DNA of 64,000 bases from Oricola nitratireducens (GTDB lineage: Bacteria > Pseudomonadota > Alphaproteobacteria > Rhizobiales > Rhizobiaceae), in assembly GCF_014904745.1 (NCBI RefSeq), contig NZ_JACZCS010000048.1:62001-126000 (forward strand), in the 5' to 3' direction. A model generated the notes under the pieces. It ran no database searches. It had not been told where the DNA came from and saw only the letters and a list, made by a program, of their open reading frames with translations. Numbering within the stretch: the stretch's first letter is position 1; each line of letters starts with the position of its first letter. A program made the position numbers and the translations under genes. Below are positions 46,097 to 55,548 of this stretch, piece by piece.

Positions 46097-46639
46097 TCAG
46101 TTCGGGCGCAGGACCTTTTCTTCCGACGTCACGATGTGCCAACCGCGGTCGTCACGCTCGAAGGCAACGGCAAGCGTGCCGTCGGGCAGGCGCGACCGCG
46201 GCCGAATCAGATAGACGCCTTCCGAATCGCCGACGAGCGCCCGCGACGCGTCGACGGCAAGAACCTCGAAACGGGCGCCGTTGCTGGGAAACGCCTGTTT
46301 CAAATCTCCGCCGGAGACCGCATTCGGGCTGATCTCACCGGTGGTGACCGGATCGACCGCCGGCGGCCGGCGGTCATTCATCACGAACTTGCCGGTTCCG
46401 AGGTCAAAAATGGCATTGCCGGATTTAAGAGCCATAATCTCGGCCTCCGGTATGACGCCACCGCGCGAAAACGCCATGCGCGGCGGACCGTAGGAATCAG
46501 GATTGAGATAGACATGCCAGGGGAACAGGGCCGCCGCCGTGCCGATGCACAGTCCGACGGCGCTCAAGACGTAGTCGATCGGCTGCATGTCCTTGAACCA
46601 GCGCCTTTTCCGGCGAGGCTGCTTATTTTTTCGTGTCAT
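46097..46639 (-). CDS. Conserved flagellar-cluster membrane protein (unknown)
   Basis: The protein has 180 residues: a basic N-terminus (KQPRRKRRWFK), one membrane helix (about 22-40, YVLSAVGLCIGTAAALFPWH), then a mainly beta soluble part ending VAFERDDRGWHIVTSEEKVL. It lies between fliI and flgB, where S. meliloti also has an unnamed gene. It overlaps fliI by 17 bp. Function unknown; probably helps motility. Confidence 0.8.
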   Translation of the reverse strand: MTRKNKQPRRKRRWFKDMQPIDYVLSAVGLCIGTAAALFPWHVYLNPDSYGPPRMAFSRGGVIPEAEIMALKSGNAIFDLGTGKFVMNDRRPPAVDPVTTGEISPNAVSGGDLKQAFPSNGARFEVLAVDASRALVGDSEGVYLIRPRSRLPDGTLAVAFERDDRGWHIVTSEEKVLRPN

Positions 46640-47957
46640 TCTTCAAATGGTCCGCGAGTTCGGCAAAGGGATCGCTGTCCGGCGAACTGGGCTGCGACTG
46701 GGTGAGGGCTTCGTAGATACGCGGGACGGCAAGCACGGCCTGGTCGAGTTCGGGATCGACCCCCTGCTGCCATCCGCTCATCATGCGCAGGTCACGCGTT
46801 TCCTCGAACAATGCGATCATCGCACGCAATTGCGAAACAAGTTGCCGCTGCTGCTCGTTCCAGGCCTTGTCGGCAAGGCGCGACACCGAAGAAAGCGGAT
46901 CGACCGCCGGAAAACGCCCGCGATTGGCGATCGATCTCTGCAGCACGAGATGGCCATCGAGAATGCCGCGCAGCGTATCGGAAACCGGATCGTTGTGGTC
47001 GTCGCCGTCGACAAGGACAGTGACGATGGCGGTGATCGACCCGCAGGTCGGGCCGCCGGGGCCGGCGCGTTCGAGCAGGCGGGGCAAGTCGGTGAATACG
47101 GACGCCGGATAGCCGCGCGAAACCGGCGGCTCGCCAACGGAAATGGCGACTTCACGCAGCGCGTGGGCGTAACGCGTCACCGAATCGAGCAGAAGCAGGA
47201 CACGTTTGCCGCGGTCCCGGAACCATTCGGCGACCTCCATGGCGCAGTCCGGCGCGCGGCGGCGCATGATCGCGCTCTCGTCGCTTGTCGCCACGACGGC
47301 GACCGCCTTTTTCATCCCTTCCGCCCCAAGCGTGTCCTCGAGGAATTCGCGCACTTCGCGGCTTCGTTCGCCGACCAGCGAGACGACGACCACGTCGAAA
47401 GCGCTGGCGCGCGCCAGCATGGCCAGAAGCGTCGACTTGCCAACGCCCGATCCGGCGAACACACCGAACCGCTGGCCGACGCATAACGGCGTGAAGATGT
47501 CGACGACGCGAACCCCGGTGCGAAAATGTTCGCCGATGCGCGCCCGCATGAGCGGCGAACGGCGCCCCGCAGTCTCGGGCCTGTCGGCGGAGGGGATCAG
47601 CGGCCCCTTGCCGTCGACGGGTTCGCCGATGGCGTTGACCACGCGTCCGAGCCACGCCTCGTCCGGACGGGCATGGACCGACCCCTTGCGCAGCACGACA
47701 TCGTTGATGGAGAGCGACTGCGCGTTTTCGCAAGGCGCCACGAGGATGCGGTCCGGCTCGATTTGGACCACCTCTCCGCGCGCCGCGTGCGGGCCCTGGC
47801 CGATCGACACGAAGTCGCCGAGCGACGAATAGCCCGCCATGCCCTCGGCGGCGATGACATTGGGATTGATTGCCGATACCGTTCCGCCACGTTCCAGCGG
47901 CCGCGCGTCAATGGCGGCGGAATCAATGGCATGCCTCAATCTGACCAGCGCGTTCAT
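46623..47957 (-). CDS. fliI: Flagellar export ATPase FliI
   Basis: The protein has 444 residues. Walker A is FAGSGVGKST (about 168-176), Walker B RVLLLLDSVTRYAHAL, and the export-ATPase stretch SRGYPASVFTDLPRLLERAG. It powers unfolding and release of export substrates with FliH and FliJ. Five bp from flgF. Confidence 0.96.
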   Translation of the reverse strand: MNALVRLRHAIDSAAIDARPLERGGTVSAINPNVIAAEGMAGYSSLGDFVSIGQGPHAARGEVVQIEPDRILVAPCENAQSLSINDVVLRKGSVHARPDEAWLGRVVNAIGEPVDGKGPLIPSADRPETAGRRSPLMRARIGEHFRTGVRVVDIFTPLCVGQRFGVFAGSGVGKSTLLAMLARASAFDVVVVSLVGERSREVREFLEDTLGAEGMKKAVAVVATSDESAIMRRRAPDCAMEVAEWFRDRGKRVLLLLDSVTRYAHALREVAISVGEPPVSRGYPASVFTDLPRLLERAGPGGPTCGSITAIVTVLVDGDDHNDPVSDTLRGILDGHLVLQRSIANRGRFPAVDPLSSVSRLADKAWNEQQRQLVSQLRAMIALFEETRDLRMMSGWQQGVDPELDQAVLAVPRIYEALTQSQPSSPDSDPFAELADHLKNDTKK

Positions 47958-47962
47958 GATCC

Positions 47963-48685
47963 TCAGCCGCCGTTGAACGCCTTAATGAGCTGGCCCAATG
48001 ATTCTTCGGTGCTCTGCGACAGGGAGGCCGCCTCCTCGAAGGAGCGCTGAACCATGATGAGATCGGTAATTTCCTGCAATGCGTTGACGTTGGACTGCTC
48101 GATATGGCCCTGCACGATTCCGACAGTGCCGTCGTCAACAATCGGATCCGGATCACCACCCACAACGATGCCCGAGTTGCCGAAGCGCTGAAAATCCGGC
48201 GGTGGCTTGAAAGCAAACAGGCCGATCGCGGCGACCTGCTTTCCGCCTTGGCGGATGAAACCATCGGAGCCCAGTTCCGGCACACCGCCGGCGGGATTAA
48301 GCGTGATCGGCGATCCGCCAGGATCGAGCACCGGATGCCCCAAAAGGGTAACGAGATCGCCATTGTTGGTCATGGTGAAACGGCCGTCGCGCGTGACAAC
48401 CGTTCCGGCATCCGTCTGGATGCCGAACCATGCGTCGCCGCGCACGGCGAAATCAAGCGGATTGCCGGTTTGTTCCAGGCCGCCGGAGGTCGCATCGAGA
48501 TATTCTACGCCCTTCGATGCGAAGGAGACGTCTGTCCCGGACACCTGCCGGACAACCTCCTCGAAACGGATCTGGCCGGCGCGAAAACCGACCGTCTGGC
48601 TGTTGGCTATGTTCTCAGCGATCGTGGTCAGCCGCATCTCGCGGGCTACCTGGGCCGAAAGGCCAACATAAATCCCCGTTTCCAT
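47963..48685 (-). CDS. flgF: Proximal rod protein FlgF
   Basis: The protein has 240 residues. METGIYVGLSAQVAREMRLT followed by IAENIANSQTVGFRAGQIRF; the C-terminal stretch ALQEITDLIMVQRSFEEAAS. The start at 48685 is set by the family; a longer open frame up to 48814 falls in the DUF1217 gene. Confidence 0.93.
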   Translation of the reverse strand: METGIYVGLSAQVAREMRLTTIAENIANSQTVGFRAGQIRFEEVVRQVSGTDVSFASKGVEYLDATSGGLEQTGNPLDFAVRGDAWFGIQTDAGTVVTRDGRFTMTNNGDLVTLLGHPVLDPGGSPITLNPAGGVPELGSDGFIRQGGKQVAAIGLFAFKPPPDFQRFGNSGIVVGGDPDPIVDDGTVGIVQGHIEQSNVNALQEITDLIMVQRSFEEAASLSQSTEESLGQLIKAFNGG

Positions 48686-48693
48686 TGCCGCTC

Positions 48694-49467
48694 CTACCGC
48701 TTCATCTGTGCGATCTGGAGCATCAGGTCCTGGCTGATGCCGTTCGACGAGGTGTTGAAGAGCTGCGCAATTCCAGTCGCTTGCTGGGTCGCAGCTCCAT
48801 TGTTGACTTCCCACATGGTCGTGAAACGCTCCAGCAGCTTGTCGAGCTTGTCCGGGTCGGCGAGCGTTTCCAGATCCAGGCGCTTGGAGAACATTTCCAC
48901 CTGCTTGTCGAGATCAGCGCTGGCAATCGAGTCAGGCAGGCCGAGCGTCGTGCGGACCACCTGCGAGAGCGCCGGGTCGGCGAGGATTTGATAGAAACTG
49001 TCGATATTGTCGGCCTTGCGCTGGAAATAGAGCGCGAGACGCACACCCTGATTCTCGTCGCCGGCCTGTTCCTCCAGCGTCTGGCGCAGATACTTGTCGA
49101 CAACACCCTGCTGCGTCTTGGTAAATGAGGTCGCCGCGGTGCCGAAAGACTTAAAGTCGAACGTCTCGGCAAAGTCGGCGTAGCGTTTGTCCGACAGCGA
49201 GTTGGCGAAACTGCCGTCCCCGGTGCCTTCCGTCAGAACCTTCTCCATGAAAGCCTTCGCGTACGTCATGTCGCCAAGACCATGCGCCTTCATCGCGAAG
49301 CTGAACAGGCGGTAGTCGGATGTGAGGTCCTTGATCGACTTAACGTTGCCGATGTTCTCGAGGTAATAGTCGACTTCGCGTGAAACGGTCGGCTGCTCGG
49401 AGACGCGCTGGATCGTCTTGTCGATATCGCTTGCGGCAAGCTTGTAAGAAACGAGCGTGCTGATCAT
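48694..49467 (-). CDS. DUF1217 flagellar-cluster protein
   Basis: The protein has 257 residues, soluble and helical (SREVDYYLENIGNVKSIKDL, SYRLFSF-like LTSDYRLFSFAMKAHGLGDM). It matches the DUF1217 proteins found beside flgF in rhizobia (orf22/SMc03023 position). It is the first gene of the long minus-strand block and is divergent from motA, 152 bp away. Function unknown. Confidence 0.85.
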   Translation of the reverse strand: MISTLVSYKLAASDIDKTIQRVSEQPTVSREVDYYLENIGNVKSIKDLTSDYRLFSFAMKAHGLGDMTYAKAFMEKVLTEGTGDGSFANSLSDKRYADFAETFDFKSFGTAATSFTKTQQGVVDKYLRQTLEEQAGDENQGVRLALYFQRKADNIDSFYQILADPALSQVVRTTLGLPDSIASADLDKQVEMFSKRLDLETLADPDKLDKLLERFTTMWEVNNGAATQQATGIAQLFNTSSNGISQDLMLQIAQMKR

Positions 49468-49619
49468 CGGTTTCGCCCCGGATTTGCGCTGTTACCGGCT
49501 ATAGCGCGTGCGCCTTGCGCGAGCCTGTCGCGCCGTTTCAGGCCAGGCAAAGCCGCCCTGCCAGCCCCGTGCAAGGTTTGGCCTCTAGTTTCCGCGCAGG
49601 CAAACAAGCGGGGTAAGCC

Positions 49620-50486
49620 GTGGGCGTTATCATTGGACTGGTCGTTACGCTGGGGTGCGTGATCGGGGGCTTCATGGCCATGGGCGGCCATGTGGAGGTT
49701 TTGGTCCAGCCATTCGAATTCGTGATCATCGGCGGTGCCGCGATCGGCATCTTTCTCGTCGCCAACCCGATGTCCACGGTGAAAGACAGCGGCAAGGCTA
49801 CGCTCGAGGCGATCAAGAATGGCGTGCCGACCCGCGACGAGTATCTCGAACTGCTCGGCTTGCTGCACCAACTCCTGCGCGAACTGAAAACCAAGCCGCG
49901 CAACGAAGTGGAGAGCCATATCGACAATTCCGACGAATCGCCGATTTTCCAGGAATACCCGCTGATCCTGGCCAACAAGGATCTCACCAGCTTCATCTGC
50001 GACTACTGCCGCCTGATCATCGTCGGAAATGCGCGTCCGCACGAGGTGGAAGCGCTGATGGAGGAGGAGATCGGCACAATTCGCCACGACAAGCTGAAAT
50101 CCTATCACGGCCTGCAGGGCATCGCCGACGGTCTGCCGGCGCTCGGAATCGTCGCCGCCGTGCTCGGCGTCGTCAAGGCGATGGGCGCCATCGACCAGAG
50201 CCCCGAAGTCCTCGGCGGCCTGATCGGCGCCGCGCTCGTGGGCACGTTTTTCGGCATCTTCCTGTCCTACGCGGTGGTCGGCCCGATCGCCACGAAGATC
50301 AAGATCGTGCGCGAAAAGAAGATCCGGCTGTATTTCGTCGCCAAGCAGACGCTGATCGCCTACATGAACGGCTCGTTACCGCAGGTGGCGCTGGAATTCG
50401 GCCGCAAGACAATCTCCAACTACGATCGGCCCTCGCTTGACGATGTCGAGAACGAAGCGATGGGAACGGGCGATAAAGCCGCCTGA
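49620..50486 (+). CDS. motA: Flagellar stator protein MotA
   Basis: The protein has 288 residues starting with GTG at 49620 (GGGG ribosome site 7 bp upstream); no ATG fits the conserved N-terminus [20 protein letters not shown]. Four membrane helices; cytoplasmic loop with [20 protein letters not shown]; the late stretch [20 protein letters not shown] is typical. With MotB it forms the proton channel. First gene of the motA-fliM-fliN-fliG-flhB operon. Confidence 0.95.
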   Translation: MGVIIGLVVTLGCVIGGFMAMGGHVEVLVQPFEFVIIGGAAIGIFLVANPMSTVKDSGKATLEAIKNGVPTRDEYLELLGLLHQLLRELKTKPRNEVESHIDNSDESPIFQEYPLILANKDLTSFICDYCRLIIVGNARPHEVEALMEEEIGTIRHDKLKSYHGLQGIADGLPALGIVAAVLGVVKAMGAIDQSPEVLGGLIGAALVGTFFGIFLSYAVVGPIATKIKIVREKKIRLYFVAKQTLIAYMNGSLPQVALEFGRKTISNYDRPSLDDVENEAMGTGDKAA

Positions 50487-50488
50487 CG

Positions 50489-51445
50489 ATGACCGAAGCC
50501 GCGGCCCAACCGGAACAAAGCAACGACGTCTTCGACCGACTGCTCGGCCGCAAGGGCGACGCCATGCGCCTCGACCCGGCAATCAATGCGGTCGTGAAGT
50601 TCCTGGGCGCGCGGCTGCAAACGATCCTGCAGAACGCGGGGCTGGAAGCCAGACTGGAAGTCGTGGGACAGCAACATTCCAGCGCTTCTGCGGAGATGGG
50701 AAAAAACAGTTCCGGGGCGATTTGCGTCGTTCTGGGGACGAAATCCGCGAATCCGTCCGCCTATCTGATCTGCGACTATTCGGCGGCGAGCATCATCGCC
50801 GAGATCATGCTTGGCGGCGATCCGGAATTCGCCTCGCTTTCGGCAAGCCGAGCGCCAACATCGATGGAGCGCGACCTGGTTTGCCAATTCGCCGATCTGA
50901 CCGGGCAGGCAATTCAGACAACGCTTTCGACACCGGACTGCCCGAAAATGATCCGGCTGGCCCAGAAGGTTGAAGAGATTCGCGACGGCGAGGACGAAGA
51001 ACCGGTCGTGGCTTTCGAGACAACACTTGTCTTCGGCGAGGCGAAACCGACCCTGACCCTGGCGATCGCCCATTCCCTGCTGTTGCGAATGGCGCGCCCG
51101 GTGCGCGAGACGGTCAAGAAGCCGGCCTCCGGCGGCGCCGGAACACAGAACCGCAACGCATTGACCGTGAAAGTGCCCGTTTCGGGATCGATCCAGCTTC
51201 CGCCGATAACGCTGGGCGAACTCGCGGCGCTGTGCACCGGCGATGTTCTGGCCCTTTCGACGGAGGCGGACGCCACGGTCAAACTCAAGGTCAAGGGCCG
51301 CCCGCTCTACGACTGCAGCCTCGGCCGCAAGGGTGCCAACTACGCCATGTGCCTGCAAAGGCCGCATGAGGCCATGACCGAGGCGCTCAACGGAATCGGC
51401 CTTTCCATACCCAATCCCGATCTAGAGGAGACCTATGATGAGTGA
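50489..51445 (+). CDS. fliM: Flagellar motor switch protein FliM
   Basis: The protein has 318 residues. The middle CheC-like domain and the C-terminal SpoA domain (ITLGELAALCTGDVLALSTE) are visible. The N-terminus lacks the enteric CheY-binding motif; DVFDRLLGRKGD may serve that role. It starts 2 bp after motA and overlaps fliN by 11 bp. Confidence 0.9.
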   Translation: MTEAAAQPEQSNDVFDRLLGRKGDAMRLDPAINAVVKFLGARLQTILQNAGLEARLEVVGQQHSSASAEMGKNSSGAICVVLGTKSANPSAYLICDYSAASIIAEIMLGGDPEFASLSASRAPTSMERDLVCQFADLTGQAIQTTLSTPDCPKMIRLAQKVEEIRDGEDEEPVVAFETTLVFGEAKPTLTLAIAHSLLLRMARPVRETVKKPASGGAGTQNRNALTVKVPVSGSIQLPPITLGELAALCTGDVLALSTEADATVKLKVKGRPLYDCSLGRKGANYAMCLQRPHEAMTEALNGIGLSIPNPDLEETYDE

Positions 51446-51875
51446 GCCGGAGCTTTCCCCGCTCGAAGACCTCGGGCTGCCGATGGACGGTGAAAACGAA
51501 GCCGATGCCCTGGACGAGGCGCTGGCCGAACTGCAGGGTGTCATAAATAAGGATCAGGAGATGGGCCCACTCGGCGACGGCTTCGATCCCGACGATTTGG
51601 CCGAAACCGCAGCGGCGCAAGCACCGCAGAACGGGCTGCAGGACCTCGTGATGTCCATCCCGGTCCAGCTCGATGTCGTAATCGGATCGGCCGAAATGCC
51701 GGTCTCCGAGCTGATGGGCATGGAAACCGGCTCGGTCGTGTCTTTGAACCGCAAGATCGGCGAAGCGGTCGATATCTGCGTCAACGGCACCAAGATCGCG
51801 ACCGGCGAGATCCAATCTCTTGAGGATGACCCGTCACGGCTGGGCGTAAAGATCATCTCGCTGGAAAAAAGCTGA
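51435..51875 (+). CDS. fliN: Flagellar motor switch protein FliN
   Basis: The protein has 146 residues. An acidic N-terminal extension (about 1-65) precedes the SpoA domain (VMSIPVQLDVVIGSAEMPVS, then VSLNRKIGEAVDICVNGTKI). It forms the bottom of the C ring. Confidence 0.94.
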   Translation: MMSEPELSPLEDLGLPMDGENEADALDEALAELQGVINKDQEMGPLGDGFDPDDLAETAAAQAPQNGLQDLVMSIPVQLDVVIGSAEMPVSELMGMETGSVVSLNRKIGEAVDICVNGTKIATGEIQSLEDDPSRLGVKIISLEKS

Positions 51876-51912
51876 TAGAAATTCGTGAAGCGAATCGCTT
51901 CGGAAGCGTGGA

Positions 51913-52911
51913 ATGGCGAAACGGTACGTACTGACAAAACCCCAGAGAGCGGCGGCCGTGCTTGTCGCCATGGGGAAGGGGCGCGCCTCGCAACTCTTGA
52001 AATTCTTCAAGAGCGAAGAACTGCGCGTGATGATCGACGCCGCCCACACGCTCAAGAACATTCCCCAGCCCGACCTCGAGGAACTGGTCAAGGAATTCGA
52101 ATCCGAATTCACGATCGGCGCGGGGCTCATGGATTCGGCCGAAAGCATGGAAAAGATCCTCAGTGAAGCGCTGACCGACGAGGAAATGTACGCGATCACC
52201 GGGATGAACGCCGATCCCGGTCCGGCCGAGCCGGCTCTTAGCGTCTGGGAAATGCTGCCCAAGGTCGATATCGACGAGTTGAACGCATTCTTTTCCAACG
52301 AATCGCCGCAGCTTTGCGCCGTGGTGCTGTCGAGACTGGATTCGCGCACGGCGGCGAAGCTGATCGAGAATTTGGAGCCCGGCCTGCGAAAGGCGACGGT
52401 TGCGCGGCTGATTTCCTCGAAGCCGGTGCCGGAGAACGTCATCCAGAGCGTGGAGAAACGGCTGGACGAGGCTTTCAAACTGACCGACACCTCGTCCGGG
52501 TCCGGCGAGGGCGTGACGCGGCTCGCGGAAATCCTCAACGAGATGAAAAAGGACGTCTCCGACGACCTGCTCGAACAACTGACTCCCGTCGTCGGCGAAA
52601 AGAAGGTGGAAGGCGTGAAGTCTCGCCTGTTCCGCTTCGAGGACCTGCCCAACATTTCCAAGGAGGCGCGTACCTTGCTGTGCGACGGCCTTTCCACGGA
52701 AGTGCTGACGCTCGCCCTGCGCGAAGCCGACGAGGATCTGAAGGAGACCGTGCTTTCCTCGATCAGCCAGCGGACGCGCCGGATGATCGAATCCGAGCTC
52801 AGCGCCGGCAAGGCGCGACAAACGGATATCGAACAGGCGCGCAAGTCGATCGCCGCGCTTGCCCTGCGCATGGCCGCCGAAGGGCGCATCGAACTGCAAA
52901 CCGCAGCCTGA
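51913..52911 (+). CDS. fliG: Flagellar motor switch protein FliG
   Basis: The protein has 332 residues. The N-terminal domain has LTKPQRAAAVLVAMGKGRAS; the middle domain carries the conserved SNESPQLCAVVLSRLDSRTA; the C-terminal domain (about 230-330) has the torque helix with charged residues (LFRFEDLPNISKEARTLLCD). It couples stator and rotor. Confidence 0.95.
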   Translation: MAKRYVLTKPQRAAAVLVAMGKGRASQLLKFFKSEELRVMIDAAHTLKNIPQPDLEELVKEFESEFTIGAGLMDSAESMEKILSEALTDEEMYAITGMNADPGPAEPALSVWEMLPKVDIDELNAFFSNESPQLCAVVLSRLDSRTAAKLIENLEPGLRKATVARLISSKPVPENVIQSVEKRLDEAFKLTDTSSGSGEGVTRLAEILNEMKKDVSDDLLEQLTPVVGEKKVEGVKSRLFRFEDLPNISKEARTLLCDGLSTEVLTLALREADEDLKETVLSSISQRTRRMIESELSAGKARQTDIEQARKSIAALALRMAAEGRIELQTAA

Positions 52912-52934
52912 TCCGGTCCCGTTGAGCAGGTTTC

Positions 52935-54005
52935 ATGGCTGACGAAGAAGACAAGGAAAGCAAAACAGAAGAGGCGTCGGAGAAAAAAATCCGCGACGCC
53001 CTGGAAAAGGGCCAGACGCCCTTCTCCAAGGAAACGCCGATCCTGTTCTCGCTGCTGGCGATCCTGTTCGTCATGACATTCGTCATGCCGGGCCGGATCA
53101 CCGACATGGCGCAGCAACTCGCGACCATGATGGACCAGTCATTCGAGTACGAGCTGGGCGGCAGCGGCGATATCTACTGGCTGCTGCAACGCGTCATACT
53201 GATCGCCGGTGCGATAACGTTGCCGCTTTTTATTGCCCTTATCATCGCCGGCATCGCCGGATCGGCCGCGCAGAATACGCCGCGTTTCGTCGGCGAGCGC
53301 ATCAAGCCGCAAATGTCGCGGATCTCGCTGATCAAGGGCTGGGAACGGATTTTCAGCGTCAAGGGATTTGCCGAGTTCATCAAGGCCACCGCCAAGCTGA
53401 TCTTCGCGACGGTGCTGGTCGTGATGATCCTGCACGATCTCGTGCCGCGGATGATGCAGGGGATGAACACGGAAATCGGCGGTTTCCTGCTCGTCGTCAA
53501 GGAAATGCTGCTGAAGCTGTTCGCCGCGATCATCTTCGCGATGGTGCTGATCTCGGCGGCCGACTGGTTCTGGACGCGCTTCCAGTGGAAGACCGACCTG
53601 AAGATGTCGCGCCAGGAGGTCAAGGAAGAGGTGAAGCAGTCGCAGGGCGACCCGATCGTCAAGGCGCGATTGCGCTCGATTGCCCACGACCGGGCGCGGC
53701 GGCGGATGATGAACGCCGTTCCCACCGCCTCGCTGGTGATCGCCAACCCGACTCACCTTGCGATCGCGCTGCGTTACGATCCCGGGAGCGATCCCGCCCC
53801 CATCGTCGTCGCCAAGGGCCAGGACCTGATCGCGCTGCGCATCCGCGAACTTGCCGAGGAGAAAGGCATTCCCGTCTTTCAGAACGTCGAACTCGCCCGG
53901 GCAATGTACGGGCAGGTTTCGCTTGATCAAATCATTCCATCCGAATTCTTCAAAGCCGTTGCGGAACTGATCTCGATCATCCGGCGACGCGCACAGAAAA
54001 GCTGA
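52935..54005 (+). CDS. flhB: Flagellar export switch protein FlhB
   Basis: The protein has 356 residues: four membrane helices, then a cytoplasmic domain with the self-cleavage motif NPTH near residue 271 (SLVIANPTHLAIALRYDPGS). It switches export from hook to filament substrates. 23 bp after fliG. Confidence 0.97.
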   Translation: MADEEDKESKTEEASEKKIRDALEKGQTPFSKETPILFSLLAILFVMTFVMPGRITDMAQQLATMMDQSFEYELGGSGDIYWLLQRVILIAGAITLPLFIALIIAGIAGSAAQNTPRFVGERIKPQMSRISLIKGWERIFSVKGFAEFIKATAKLIFATVLVVMILHDLVPRMMQGMNTEIGGFLLVVKEMLLKLFAAIIFAMVLISAADWFWTRFQWKTDLKMSRQEVKEEVKQSQGDPIVKARLRSIAHDRARRRMMNAVPTASLVIANPTHLAIALRYDPGSDPAPIVVAKGQDLIALRIRELAEEKGIPVFQNVELARAMYGQVSLDQIIPSEFFKAVAELISIIRRRAQKS

Positions 54006-54012
54006 CAACACG

Positions 54013-54480
54013 ATGCTGGCACAGGATATCTGCTTCGAACTTGAACCGCATGTCGCATCCGCGATCGCGAACCTGGCGGCCGAATTGCGCCTTGTCGACA
54101 TCAGCGACTACATCGCCTATCTGCGCATGGAGCAGTTCGGCTGCATTGCCGACATCGTTCACGACGCCTCGGAGCTTTATTTCACGCCCGGCTTCGTCCG
54201 GTTCGACATGGACGGGGAAGCCTCGGCCGATTGGGGCGCCCCGCCCGAAGTCACGCTGATGCTGGTCATCAACAGCGCCCGCGCCAAGGCGCATGTGGCG
54301 TTGAAGCTGTGTACCGATCACGCCGAGGTCAAACTCGGCTATGTCAGTTTCGCGGCGGCACTGGAAAGCCGGCACGACAGGGTCGACCTGCTGATCCAGG
54401 ACATTTCCGCCAATATGGTCGGGTCGAGAAGGCCGGCCGTCCGGCTGCTGCGGCCGACCGCGACGCGTTCGAGCTTCTAG
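54013..54480 (+). CDS. Conserved unknown protein at end of motA-flhB operon
   Basis: The protein has 155 residues, soluble. It starts 7 bp after flhB, so it is probably co-transcribed. No known domain recognised; the middle (ELYFTPGFVRFDMDGEASAD, then VTLMLVINSARAKAHVALKL) looks mainly beta. It overlaps the convergent PAS-like gene by 4 bp. Confidence 0.75.
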   Translation: MLAQDICFELEPHVASAIANLAAELRLVDISDYIAYLRMEQFGCIADIVHDASELYFTPGFVRFDMDGEASADWGAPPEVTLMLVINSARAKAHVALKLCTDHAEVKLGYVSFAAALESRHDRVDLLIQDISANMVGSRRPAVRLLRPTATRSSF

Positions 54481-54947
54481 AGCGTGAACGCGTCGTCCTG
54501 AGACTCGGCGGGAAGAGGTTCTGCAGATACCAGCCCGCAACGGGACATGACGACGATGCCGGTGAATTCTCCGTCGGCCTTGCTGCCGCCTTCGGTGCAG
54601 CCGATGAAGCCGTGAATGAATTGCCCGTCCGGACCTTCAAGCTGTGCCGTGTAGTGAAACGGCTCCTCGAAGCAGGTAAGGCGTTCAAGCAGGCAGAGCA
54701 GATCGCGCCGGTCGTGCTCACGGTAGCAGTTCAGAAACTGCCGTATCCCAACGGATTCTCTGTCTGCAGGGAGACCGTGGAAGTCGCGGGCCCGGGAGCC
54801 GAGCAGGATCAGGCCCCGATGCAGATCAATGCCAATATGGTCAACGAAAGCATAGCGGTCAAAGCGCTGCAGATCGTTTTCGCTGTTCTCGACTTCCACA
54901 AATCCCCGCGAAAGCGGAATCGTGGCGCCGCCGAATATTGCGCGCAT
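54477..54947 (-). CDS. PAS-like sensory protein
   Basis: The protein has 156 residues. The C-terminal part (DLLCLLERLTCFEEPFHYTA, then GPDGQFIHGFIGCTEGG and GIVVMSRCGL) has the look of a PAS fold, and the N-terminal part precedes it without a clear second domain. No output domain. AGGA precedes the start. It may be a stand-alone signalling module beside the flagellar genes. Ligand unknown. Confidence 0.6.
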   Translation of the reverse strand: MRAIFGGATIPLSRGFVEVENSENDLQRFDRYAFVDHIGIDLHRGLILLGSRARDFHGLPADRESVGIRQFLNCYREHDRRDLLCLLERLTCFEEPFHYTAQLEGPDGQFIHGFIGCTEGGSKADGEFTGIVVMSRCGLVSAEPLPAESQDDAFTL

Positions 54948-55236
54948 GTTCGATCATTCCTTTGGCGCGAGCGGCCGCATGATCGCGGGACGCGCTTTTT
55001 GCGCAGTGAGCCGGCAATCCCGCCGGCGAAGCTGTCTGACATGTCATGACGCCGCCTGGACGCCGTAACGTCAACAGTGATTCCCGATCCGGGATTCTTT
55101 CGCAATATCAATCATTTGTTAACCTAACTAAACGGGATTTAACTCAAATGCCGCCAACGTCACGTGTAGCGCGGAACATTCCGGATATCCGATCGTTTCC
55201 CTTGCATCGCCGAAACCACATGCGAAGGAACACGCC

Positions 55237-55491
55237 ATGACCGCCGACGCACGCAAACAGAACCGGAAACCGGAGACCACCGACCTGACCCGATCCGACC
55301 TTGCCGCCGACGAGATGGGCAACAACCAGCTGCAGGGCGACGATCAGGAGAGCGTCCGCAACGAGCGCAAGGCCATTCCGGGCGCCCGCAAGAAGGCGGA
55401 CGGCGTCATCGAAAGCTTCGAGAAACTGGACAAGAATGCGCGCGCAGAGAAGGATCTGGGGAAAGGCAACCGGTCATCGCACGCCGACTGA
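55237..55491 (+). CDS. Small hydrophilic protein of unknown function
   Basis: The protein has 84 residues, highly charged and without a hydrophobic segment (TADARKQNRKPETTDLTRSD onward; KADGVIESFEKLDKNARAEK later). GAAGGAAC precedes the ATG at suitable distance. Composition suggests a disordered stress-type small protein. No family recognised. About 120 bp upstream lies ATCATTTGTTAACC, also present at the rem start. Confidence 0.6.
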   Translation: MTADARKQNRKPETTDLTRSDLAADEMGNNQLQGDDQESVRNERKAIPGARKKADGVIESFEKLDKNARAEKDLGKGNRSSHAD

Positions 55492-55548
55492 CCGGCGCCC
55501 GATTTCCTATATGATAATCTGGCCACGAGCTCAATCAGGGACTTTTCC

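Noticed and set aside
55038-55047. TGACATGTCA palindrome as Pho box
   Set aside because: It is a short palindrome without the 11-bp direct-repeat spacing.
55046-55240. 64-codon plus-strand frame before the small hydrophilic gene
   Set aside because: No ribosome site, basic random composition, crosses the likely promoter region.
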